From the NCBI GenBank assembly GCA_027357125.1, contig DAHVVW010000101.1, forward strand, positions 1 through 7,230: a stretch of 7,230 nt of DNA. Reading direction: 5' to 3'. Position 1 is the stretch's first letter. The number at the start of each line of letters is the position of its first letter. The stretch comes from Clostridiales bacterium (lineage in GTDB: Bacteria; Bacillota; Desulfitobacteriia; Desulfitobacteriales; Desulfitobacteriaceae). The notes below the pieces were generated by a model. The model was given only the letters and a program-made list of their open reading frames with translations, made no database searches and had not been told where the DNA came from. Of this stretch, positions 1 through 4,417 are shown piece by piece. Both the position numbers and the translations under genes were made by a program.

Positions 1-31
1 AAATACTCTAATTTTACATAGATTGCCCTGG

Positions 32-95
32 AAAAAGTCCCAAAGCGTTCATAAACAGGAAAATTCGAACGCACTACAAGGGGACTTTTTTCTTT
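32..95 (+). terminator. Two-part stem terminator
   Basis: AAAGTCCC (34-41) pairs with GGGACTTT (81-88), and inside it GCGTTC (45-50) pairs with GAACGC (67-72), with an internal loop between the two stems. A run of T follows (86-95). This is the form of a factor-independent terminator for a gene upstream of the window. The A-run at 32-36 would also give a U-run on the other strand, so it may work both ways. The gene it serves is not visible. Confidence 0.6.
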
Positions 96-136
96 ATGTC
101 AAGCGCTATGCAAGGTTTGAGGTCGGCAAAAGAGTA

Positions 137-164
137 ACCCCTGTGTGCCTCGTGGCATATAGTA
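137..164 (+). promoter_or_regulatory. Candidate sigma-K-type promoter
   Basis: AC at 137-138, a 17-base spacer, then CATATAGTA at 156-164. This fits the Bacillus sigma-K form (AC, 17 bases, CATANNNTA) at every fixed position. Transcription would start near 171, leaving a short leader that contains the ribosome binding site at 183-192. The motif has few fixed bases and several sigma consensus forms were tried, so a chance match is possible. A 7-bp dyad, TGTGCCT (144-150) with AGGCACA (165-171), overlaps it. Proximity to spoVM makes a mother-cell promoter plausible, but this is inference. Confidence 0.3.
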
Positions 165-194
165 AGGCACAAACATATGCATGGAGGGAAGGAA

Positions 195-545
195 ATGGAT
201 AACCAACAAGTTAACTGGGCCAATGTTGGAGTTCGAATGGTTCAGGGCTTGACTACGACCATTGATGCTATCCGCCAGTTAGACGTGCAGGAAGCATCCC
301 TAGTGATGAGGTTGCTCGGTAAGACTTGTACCAAAATGATGCAAGACGGGGTAGGACACCAATTCGGAATTGCTATGATTGAGACGAGCGGCCAATTAGC
401 CATGAAGGAGAAATTAGTTCTCGAAGATGTCTTGCGCATCATTACTTCGATCATTAGTCGGCTTTACCTGACTGCCAGTACTGAGGAAGAGCGCCGTCTC
501 GTGGCCCAGCTTGAAGAAGCAGTTAACAATTACCATTTAACTTAA
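195..545 (+). CDS. Hypothetical protein, 116 aa
   Basis: I do not recognise this family. The start at 195 is chosen over the in-frame ATG at 177 because GGAGGGAAGG (183-192) lies just before it; the 177 start has no Shine-Dalgarno sequence and would place that purine run inside the gene. The product looks soluble and mostly helical: no signal peptide or membrane segment, a single cysteine, a methionine-rich middle with two MM/MI clusters, and an acidic, glutamate-rich C-terminal helix containing EEERR. No catalytic motif is visible. The gene ends only 62 bases before spoVM, and a sigma-K-like promoter precedes it, so a role in sporulation is possible but unproven. It could also be a small adaptor or regulator. 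Confidence 0.7.
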   Translation: MDNQQVNWANVGVRMVQGLTTTIDAIRQLDVQEASLVMRLLGKTCTKMMQDGVGHQFGIAMIETSGQLAMKEKLVLEDVLRIITSIISRLYLTASTEEERRLVAQLEEAVNNYHLT

Positions 546-546
546 C

Positions 547-575
547 GGACATTCGTAAAAGGGTCAGCATAAAAT
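547..575 (+). promoter_or_regulatory. Candidate sigma-E promoter of spoVM
   Basis: GGACATT (547-553) is followed by a 14-base spacer and CATAAAAT (568-575). The sigma-E consensus in Bacillus is KMATATT, 14-15 bases, CATACAMT. The -10 box differs at one position of eight and the -35 box at two of seven, with correct spacing. spoVM is a sigma-E gene in B. subtilis, so motif and gene agree. Transcription would begin about 25 bases before the start codon. The -35 box begins two bases after the preceding stop codon. Confidence 0.5.
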
Positions 576-607
576 AGCTGTGTAAAGACTTAAAGGGGGT
601 GCTTGAG

Positions 608-673
608 ATGAAGATCTATTACGTTCGCTTACCAGAGTTTATACTTAATGTTTTAAGAAAAGTTTTTGGATAG
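608..673 (+). CDS. spoVM: Stage V sporulation protein SpoVM
   Basis: A 21-codon gene whose product starts MKIYYVRLPEF and aligns without gaps to the first 21 residues of B. subtilis SpoVM (start MKFYTIKLPKF). Conserved points are M1, K2, Y4, L8, P9, F11, R17 and G21, with conservative changes at most other positions. P9, which matters for recognition of membrane curvature in B. subtilis, is present. Known role: an amphipathic helix that lies on the convex outer forespore membrane, anchors SpoIVA and so the coat base, and inhibits FtsH. The C-terminus is five residues shorter than the 26-aa B. subtilis form, losing the basic tail. The ribosome binding site AAAGGGGGTG (592-601) is strong, with 6 bases to ATG. 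A sigma-E-like promoter lies upstream. Confidence 0.88.
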   Translation: MKIYYVRLPEFILNVLRKVFG

Positions 674-675
674 TG

Positions 676-704
676 TCATTAATTTTGGGTTTCCCTCCTA
701 CAAT
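676..704 (+). promoter_or_regulatory. Second sigma-E-like promoter, inside an inverted repeat
   Basis: CCTACAAT (697-704) matches seven of eight positions of the sigma-E -10 box CATACAMT. TCATTAA (676-682), 14 bases upstream, is a weaker -35 match (four of seven). Transcription would start near 711, downstream of the left arm (690-699) of the inverted repeat that covers the next ribosome binding site. A transcript from here could therefore not form that hairpin. Confidence is limited by the poor -35 box. Confidence 0.33.
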
Positions 705-747
705 TAAGTAAGGACAAGTGTCAGAAGATAGAAAATCAGGAGGGAAA
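690..747 (+). promoter_or_regulatory. Inverted repeat sequestering a ribosome binding site
   Basis: TTTCCCTCCT (690-699) is the exact reverse complement of AGGAGGGAAA (738-747). The right arm is the Shine-Dalgarno sequence of the gene starting at 750. In a transcript reading through from spoVM the two arms could form a 10-bp stem with a 38-base loop and hide the ribosome binding site. There is no U-run after the stem, so it is not a terminator. That the arms are exactly complementary is seen; control of translation is inference. Confidence 0.5.
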
Positions 748-749
748 TC

Positions 750-1217
750 ATGCGCCACAGCCGTTATGTTTGGGTCATAGGATTAATTCTCATTGCATTT
801 TTAGGGATGATGGCTTGGGAAAGCCCTCAGGTCGTTTGGACTACTTTAGCAGACCCAGGGTACAATGATTCAGCCCGTGCTACTGTACAGCATTTCTGGA
901 ACCTAATGGATGCGCGGCAGCTCGACCTGGCCCAGAATTTGTTCACGGAAAACTCAGACCAAGCTTTGACTGAGTTCCGGAATTGGCAGGAACATCTAAC
1001 CACAGATCCTTTCTTGTCAGTCCAGAGATTGGAGTTTGTCTCGACGGACGATCCTCTGAAAATTGTAACCCGTGTTTACTGGAACTCTCTAAATCCGGTA
1101 ACCTTCCACTTCGCTTTGCAGAAAACGAATGAGAGCTGGCGAATTATCCAGATGCACAGAACTGACGGACTCTCCTTGGTTGGGGGGAACAATTATGGAG
1201 AGTTTCTTAGGACTTAG
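750..1217 (+). CDS. Membrane-anchored or secreted NTF2-like protein, 155 aa
   Basis: Residues 1-5 are polar and basic and residues 6-22 are a hydrophobic stretch (VWVIGLILIAFLGMMAW), so the protein is exported or anchored by an N-terminal helix with the rest outside the cytoplasm. Residues 41-138 have the pattern of a small NTF2-like or DUF4829/DUF4878-type alpha+beta fold: a helix beginning SARATVQHFWNLMDARQLD, then strands ending in an aromatic-rich KTNESWRIIQMH. This fold is a weak assignment by pattern; no active-site set is evident. The ribosome binding site AGGAGGG (738-744) is ideally placed but is the right arm of a perfect inverted repeat. The position behind spoVM with a possible sigma-E promoter suggests expression in the mother cell or forespore envelope, by inference. 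Confidence 0.75.
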   Translation: MRHSRYVWVIGLILIAFLGMMAWESPQVVWTTLADPGYNDSARATVQHFWNLMDARQLDLAQNLFTENSDQALTEFRNWQEHLTTDPFLSVQRLEFVSTDDPLKIVTRVYWNSLNPVTFHFALQKTNESWRIIQMHRTDGLSLVGGNNYGEFLRT

Positions 1218-1332
1218 CCTTGACCCATTGCCAGGAAGGGATAAAGCAACGACTAACCGCTTGCCGTTGCGCTTGTATGTGGGTCTGTTCTATCTGTTGG
1301 TAGGAACATGCTTTTATTTTTACTTTAGGTAG
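1195..1332 (+). CDS. Small membrane protein, 45 aa, overlapping
   Basis: The reading frame starting MESFLGLSLDPLPGR begins 23 bases before the end of the preceding gene, in another frame. GGGGGG (1182-1187) lies seven bases before its ATG, so translational coupling is likely. Residues 1-22 are polar; residues 27-44 form one hydrophobic helix rich in tyrosine, phenylalanine and leucine, ending in a single arginine. This suggests a single-span membrane peptide. The frame stays open upstream to 1129, but no good start is seen there. The stop codon is followed at once by a strong terminator, so the operon closes here. The family is not recognised and a chance frame cannot be excluded. Confidence 0.5.
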   Translation: MESFLGLSLDPLPGRDKATTNRLPLRLYVGLFYLLVGTCFYFYFR

Positions 1333-1340
1333 AGTTTGTT

Positions 1341-1376
1341 AAGCCGCTTGCAGTTTGTGAAGCGGCTTTTATTTAT
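1341..1376 (+). terminator. Strong factor-independent terminator
   Basis: AAGCCGCTT (1341-1349) pairs perfectly with AAGCGGCTT (1360-1368), a 9-bp stem with a 10-base loop, followed by TTTTATTTAT. It closes the spoVM-side transcription unit. Confidence 0.85.
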
Positions 1377-1433
1377 ACTTCAGGAAAGTATATAACCGTG
1401 CCAATTTTGGCACAGGCAGCGGAATGAAGTACT

Positions 1434-1486
1434 GAAAGGCGCGCCCAGAGGGAACTGATGTGCGGCCTTTCTTGTTCTTATTTTTT
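1434..1486 (+). terminator. Terminator-like hairpin
   Basis: GAAAGGCGCGC (1434-1444) pairs with GTGCGGCCTTTC (1460-1471) with one bulged base and one G-U pair; the following sequence to 1486 is mostly T. No gene ends just before it, since the spoVM unit already stops at 1376, so it may end a short unannotated transcript. Confidence 0.4.
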
Positions 1487-1570
1487 GGCAAGTTAACTCC
1501 TTTTGCAACCTCAGCGCGATGGACTTTTTGGGAATATATTTGCGTTAAAAAGTAAAAACTGTTGGCGAGA

Positions 1571-1608
1571 TGTGCGCAAAGTCACACAAGTGGGCGTTTT
1601 TATATGAT
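1571..1608 (+). promoter_or_regulatory. Candidate promoter with CRP/FNR-like dyad
   Basis: TGTGCGCAAAGTCACA (1571-1586) differs at one base from the CRP-type form TGTGA, six bases, TCACA. A -10 candidate TATGAT lies at 1603-1608 with no good -35 box, which suits an activated promoter. With a start near 1614 the dyad centre would be near -36, not the classical -41.5, which weakens the case. Crp/Fnr-family regulators are common in anaerobic Clostridia; the regulator here is unknown. Confidence 0.25.
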
Positions 1609-1640
1609 AGACTTGGTGTCAGAGAAAGGAGGAATTAATC

Positions 1641-1778
1641 ATGGCGCAGGAACATTTAGAGCAAGAATGCGAGCATTGCGGAACCAGCAGTGAACTTACC
1701 CCCGTTATTACTTATATATTTCAGGGAGAAGAGAAACACGTGTGCACCCATTGTTTGCCAATGCTCATTCACGGTTAA
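1641..1778 (+). CDS. Small zinc-ribbon-like protein, 45 aa
   Basis: A short gene with an excellent ribosome binding site, AAAGGAGG (1625-1632), eight bases before ATG. The product carries two knuckles: CEHC (residues 10-13) and CTHC (residues 35-38), giving C-x2-C, 21 residues, C-x2-C, the layout of a zinc ribbon; a rubredoxin-like iron site is less likely without the usual flanking glycines and prolines. Three more histidines (5, 33, 44) lie outside the knuckles. No membrane segment is present. It lies 65 bases upstream of the siroheme-reductase fusion with no terminator between, so the two are probably cotranscribed. A role in metal handling, redox sensing or protein contact is inference. 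Confidence 0.75.
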   Translation: MAQEHLEQECEHCGTSSELTPVITYIFQGEEKHVCTHCLPMLIHG

Positions 1779-1843
1779 CAACGGCTTAGGATAATTAGAA
1801 TAAAGTCAATAGTTAAGGAATTTGGATGCGGATAGGTGATGAC

Positions 1844-2725
1844 ATGAGTTTCACACTTGATATGAAACTTAAGGATATTATGGCAGCAAACCCTAAGACA
1901 GTAGATGCTATGCAAGAAATGGGCTTACACTGTTTGGGCTGCCCTTTTTCAGTTAATGAGACTTTGGTGAATGCTGCTCAGATGCACGGACTTGATGCCA
2001 ATGACCTTTTAGCAAAAGTTAATTCAGTTGAGCAAGGGGAAATGTCTCCGGAAGCAGCCGCTAATGCTCAACCACCAGGTGCGATTCTCCAAATGGATAA
2101 AAAGACTTATGCCATAGCGCCTCATATTCCTGCAGGGGTAGCAAGTCCGGAAATTCTGCGGAAAATTGCTGATGTCGCGGAAAAATATAAAGCTGCGGCA
2201 ATAAAGGTTACTAGCGCGCAGCGGATAGCGATCGTAGGGCTCGACCCGGCAGACGTCCCCAAGGCCTGGGAGGACTTGGGCATGGATACCGGACACGCAG
2301 TCGGGTTGTGTGTACGCAGTATTAAAGTTTGTCCGGGCAGTACTTTCTGTAAGCGCGGCTTGCAGGAAACCCTGGAACTAGGGCTGCAATTTGACAAAAA
2401 CTACCACGGGATGTCTCTCCCTTCCAAATTCAAGATCGCGGTAGCCGGCTGCCCTAACAAGTGCACAGATGCTGCGACCGTCGATTTGGGCCTGATGGGC
2501 ACAAGCAAAGGGTATCACCTTTATGTCGGAGGAAATGGCGGAGTCAAGCCCCGAATTGCCGAGCTCCTTATCGAAAACTTGCAGCGGGAGCAAATATTGC
2601 CGGCAGTCGAAGCTGTGATCCACTATTATAAGGAAAAGGCAAAACCCCAGGAGCGGCTTGGCCGCCTCTTGGACCGGATTGGAAAAGAGAAGCTACATGC
2701 AGAGGTAGTAAAGGTTATAGCATAA
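1844..2725 (+). CDS. DUF1858 domain fused to small siroheme sulfite/nitrite reductase-like protein
   Basis: Residues 4-62 are a DUF1858 domain (the hybrid-cluster-associated redox disulfide family) with its CLGC pair at C30 and C33. After a linker, residues 85-150 resemble the ferredoxin-like half domain of nitrite/sulfite reductases, including KVTSAQRIAI. Residues 155-230 carry the siroheme-[4Fe-4S] signature: C163-x5-C169 and C203-x3-C207; by family knowledge C207 would bridge cluster and siroheme. Total 293 aa, so the reductase part is about the size of the low-molecular-mass assimilatory-type sulfite reductases of sulfate reducers and methanogens. No extra ferredoxin domain is present, so an outside electron donor is needed. 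The start at 1844 is preferred: AGGTGAT precedes it and MSFTLD is a typical DUF1858 start; ATG 1826 with AAGGA would add six residues. The substrate (sulfite, nitrite or another) cannot be read from the sequence. Confidence 0.85.
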   Translation: MSFTLDMKLKDIMAANPKTVDAMQEMGLHCLGCPFSVNETLVNAAQMHGLDANDLLAKVNSVEQGEMSPEAAANAQPPGAILQMDKKTYAIAPHIPAGVASPEILRKIADVAEKYKAAAIKVTSAQRIAIVGLDPADVPKAWEDLGMDTGHAVGLCVRSIKVCPGSTFCKRGLQETLELGLQFDKNYHGMSLPSKFKIAVAGCPNKCTDAATVDLGLMGTSKGYHLYVGGNGGVKPRIAELLIENLQREQILPAVEAVIHYYKEKAKPQERLGRLLDRIGKEKLHAEVVKVIA

Positions 2726-2748
2726 CAGTGATTAAGCAGGAAACAGGG

Positions 2749-2774
2749 AAAGCGGATGGCACTCCATCCGCTTT
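2749..2774. terminator. Bidirectional terminator between convergent genes
   Basis: AAAGCGGATGG (2749-2759) pairs perfectly with CCATCCGCTTT (2764-2774), an 11-bp stem with a four-base loop. Its A and T ends give short U-runs on both strands. It lies between the reductase (plus) and ferredoxin (minus) genes and probably serves both. Confidence 0.75.
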
Positions 2775-2807
2775 CGCTAAACCTAATATAAGACGGACTA
2801 TTACACT

Positions 2808-3002
2808 CTAATTATCACTGACGTGAATTGCACTTACCGGGCAACTCTCAGCGGCTTCATTGGCTGATTCTTCAACTTCTGAGGGGACAGGGTTGACATA
2901 GGCTATTGCTAAGCCGTCATCGTCCATTTGAAATACCTCGGGACAAATTGATGGGCAGGCCCCACAGCCTATACATGTATTCTTGTCAACTGCAGCAATC
3001 AT
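2808..3002 (-). CDS. Single-cluster [4Fe-4S] ferredoxin, 64 aa
   Basis: A small electron carrier of the cytoplasm. The motif C10-x2-C13-x2-C16-x3-C20-P (in CIGCGACPSICPEVF) plus C54-P matches single-cluster ferredoxins of Thermotoga maritima and Bacillus type, where C10, C13, C16 and C54 bind the [4Fe-4S] cluster. The protein is acidic, as expected. In the Thermotoga protein C20 forms a disulfide with a cysteine in the second half; here that partner is absent, so C20 is a free thiol. The ribosome binding site AAAAGGAGG (complement of 3010-3018) is seven bases before ATG. The gene converges on the siroheme reductase and is a reasonable, unproven candidate for its donor. Confidence 0.93.
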   Translation of the reverse strand: MIAAVDKNTCIGCGACPSICPEVFQMDDDGLAIAYVNPVPSEVEESANEAAESCPVSAIHVSDN

Positions 3003-3072
3003 GATAGAACCTCCTTTTAGTTAGCTGTTAAGTATTTTTTCCCGTTCAGGCCCGGATATACACTAAGACAGG

Positions 3073-3582
3073 ATGTGTTGTTATATTCTGGACAGGAGCA
3101 TACGGCTGGCGAAAATTGACGACCTTGCTAAACTCAATGAGATATATAACTGGGCTGTTCTAAATACAGTCGCTACTTTTGACATTGAGGAAAGAACGAT
3201 TGAGGCGGCTGAGGAATGGTTCCATATTCATCAGAACCCTGCTTATCCCTTGTATGTACTTGAATGGCAGGGAAAAATCAGGGGCTGGGGAAGTATTTCC
3301 CCTTTTCACCCCCGTCCTGCCTACAGATTTACCGGGGAGTTTTCCGTCTACATTGCTCCCACTGCCCATCATCAAGGTTTGGGATCCCTTGTCTTAAGTA
3401 AACTGTGTGCCGTCGCGCCAAGTTTGGGGCAGCATTCGCTAATCGGGTTGATCTGCGCGGAAAATACATCGAGTTTAGCGTTGGCGGCTAAACACGGTTT
3501 TCAGCAAGTGGGATATTACCGTCAAGTGGGGTTGAAATTCGAACGCTGGCTTGATCTCGTAGTGGTACAGAGAATCTTTTAG
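3073..3582 (+). CDS. GNAT N-acetyltransferase, phosphinothricin acetyltransferase-like
   Basis: The 169-aa product has the layout of the PAT/MnaT branch of the GNAT superfamily, which transfers acetyl from acetyl-CoA to phosphinothricin, methionine sulfone/sulfoximine or related amino acids. Visible marks: IRLAKIDDLAKLNEIYNWAV (residues 10-29), GEFSVYIAP (88-96) with E89 at the place of the presumed catalytic glutamate, the acetyl-CoA pyrophosphate loop H100-Q101-G102-L103-G104, ENTSSLALAAKHGF (130-143), and the C-terminal GLKFERWLDLVVVQ typical of this branch. The real substrate is unknown. The ATG at 3073 has almost no Shine-Dalgarno spacing (AGG abuts it) and gives eight to nine more residues than usual before IRL; no better in-frame start exists. 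It is divergent from the ferredoxin gene. Confidence 0.87.
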   Translation: MCCYILDRSIRLAKIDDLAKLNEIYNWAVLNTVATFDIEERTIEAAEEWFHIHQNPAYPLYVLEWQGKIRGWGSISPFHPRPAYRFTGEFSVYIAPTAHHQGLGSLVLSKLCAVAPSLGQHSLIGLICAENTSSLALAAKHGFQQVGYYRQVGLKFERWLDLVVVQRIF

Positions 3583-3634
3583 GAAATTTTCCTTAGAATT
3601 TAATAGATGACTCTAATTAAGGGACTTTTCAGAG

Positions 3635-3657
3635 TATACTGATTTTATCAGGTGGGG
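3635..3657 (+). promoter_or_regulatory. Possible -10 box, small hairpin and ribosome binding site
   Basis: TATACT (3635-3640) is a fair -10 box with no clear -35 box. CTGAT (3639-3643) and ATCAG (3647-3651) form a five-bp hairpin with a TTT loop directly before GGTGGGG (3651-3657), the ribosome binding site of the gene at 3665. Weak evidence. Confidence 0.25.
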
Positions 3658-3664
3658 AAGAAAG

Positions 3665-3880
3665 ATGGAACAAAATTATGACCAGCGCCAACTCGAAAAT
3701 TACCTCAATAAGTGTGTCGCCAGCAATGAACCTGCCTGTTTGCTAATTGCGGGCAATCCTCCCACCCTGGCAGAGGGTATAATTGCGACAATTAACAGAG
3801 ATAGCCAAAGCATGGCTTTAAATTCAGGGTTGGAATTAAAATGGGAAATTATCGTGGGTTTTCCCGAGGAAAGATTATGA
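3665..3880 (+). CDS. Hypothetical protein, 71 aa, possible 5' part of a split gene
   Basis: The start follows GGTGGGGAAG (3651-3660) at good spacing. The product is of unknown family, with cysteines at 17 and 25, a helical N-terminal third, then beta-like stretches (ACLLIAG, EGIIATINRD, LELKWEIIVGF). It ends at TGA (3878-3880) after GFPEERL. The same frame stays open beyond that TGA until 4099 and reads like protein, so this may be the first half of a 144-codon gene broken by a nonsense change, or one decoded through UGA. An ATG overlaps the stop (ATGA at 3877-3880) but opens only a 20-codon frame. Confidence 0.55.
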   Translation: MEQNYDQRQLENYLNKCVASNEPACLLIAGNPPTLAEGIIATINRDSQSMALNSGLELKWEIIVGFPEERL

Positions 3881-4099
3881 AGGCAGCAGTTATGGCGGCA
3901 GGTCATGCGGTCGGGAAGTTTAATCATACTAAACGGTAAGAGCTCTCCCTATTTCGAACTAAGCGAAGAGGAAAGGTTAAAAATCATGCAGGGTTACTTC
4001 AATAATTGTTTAATCGCGATTGCAGGCTATGTTTTGCTAAGACCCGATTCTCATCTCCCCAACTCGCCTTCTTTCGGATTAAAAGAGACTAGCTTGTGA
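3881..4099 (+). pseudogene. In-frame continuation after TGA, likely 3' part of the same gene
   Basis: This segment is in the same frame as the preceding gene and open from 3881 to the TGA at 4097-4099. The protein-like part includes SLIILNGKSSPYFELSEEER, then a helix and a hydrophobic CLIAIAGYVLL, then a polar proline-rich tail. The first usable ATG is at 3905, but only a weak AGGT abuts it, so independent translation is doubtful. The residues directly after the TGA (RQQLWRQVMRSG) also read naturally, which argues for one original gene; a TGG-to-TGA change would be the simplest cause. The family is not recognised. A 65-codon separate gene starting at 3905 remains possible. Confidence 0.4.
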
Positions 4100-4210
4100 A
4101 AAAAAGCGGAATTTGCGCCCTAAACATTTTCCAGCATTATCCAAGAAGCCTATTGATTGGCGTAAACTTCCGAATGAACTGTTATTTTTCATTACCTAAT
4201 TTTTTACGAT

Positions 4211-4235
4211 TTCGACATCGGGGCTAACGTATAAT
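4211..4235 (+). promoter_or_regulatory. 0A box and promoter of spo0A
   Basis: TTCGACA (4211-4217) is the exact complement of the Spo0A binding core TGTCGAA. TATAAT (4230-4235) is a perfect -10 box. No good -35 box lies 17 bases upstream of it (CGATTT), so the 0A box falls over and just after the -35 region, as in Spo0A-activated promoters. This suggests autoregulation by phosphorylated Spo0A. No convincing sigma-H promoter was found. Transcription would start near 4242, giving a leader of about 80 bases. Confidence 0.55.
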
Positions 4236-4312
4236 ATGGTCATCGGCCGGAATGAGAAAAAAATAGCTTAAATAAAGTTTCGCCGTCCGGTAAAAACACT
4301 TAAGGCGGGATG

Positions 4313-4417
4313 ATGGCAGAATGGGAAAGAAAATCAAAATCGTTGTCGCGGATGACAACCGGAGTTTATGCCAAATGCTTCAGGATTACCTGCAAAGTCA
4401 GGATGATCTGCAAGTAA
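4313..4417 (+). other. Overlapping out-of-frame start ahead of spo0A
   Basis: An ATG at 4313, eight bases before the spo0A start and out of frame, has AAGGCGGG (4302-4309) at short spacing and opens a 34-codon frame inside spo0A. It is most likely a shadow frame, but initiation there would compete with spo0A, whose own ribosome binding site is distant. Noted only because it may lower spo0A translation. Confidence 0.15.

Larger units (their letters stand above)
1381..1640 (+). other. Intergenic region with two hairpins, no gene seen
   Basis: The stretch holds a compact dyad GTGCCAA-TT-TTGGCAC (1398-1413) and then a longer stem, GAAAGGC plus GCGC (1434-1444) with GTGC, one bulged G, and GCCTTTC (1460-1471), followed by a T-rich run through 1486. 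The second looks like a terminator, so 1381-1490 could be a short non-coding RNA or simply a second terminator. I could not match it to a known riboswitch class. From 1490 to 1620 the sequence is AT-rich and contains the promoter region of the next gene. Confidence 0.4.

Noticed and set aside
96..137. 13-codon frame after the first terminator
   Set aside because: No ribosome binding site and no recognisable peptide.
97..176. Possible SRP RNA or cyclic-di-GMP riboswitch before the first gene
   Set aside because: The GGAAGG-type SRP tetraloop region and the conserved cyclic-di-GMP core are absent; only a short dyad is present.
2024..2623. Three minus-strand frames inside the siroheme reductase gene
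   Set aside because: They are shadows of a well-supported plus-strand gene and have no family motifs or ribosome binding sites.
3179..3397. 72-codon plus-strand frame
   Set aside because: Shadow of the GNAT acetyltransferase gene, without a ribosome binding site.
3877..3939. 20-codon frame whose ATG overlaps the stop of the 71-aa gene (ATGA)
   Set aside because: The overlap looks like coupling, but the frame is very short and unlike any known peptide; the in-frame continuation past the TGA is the more protein-like reading.
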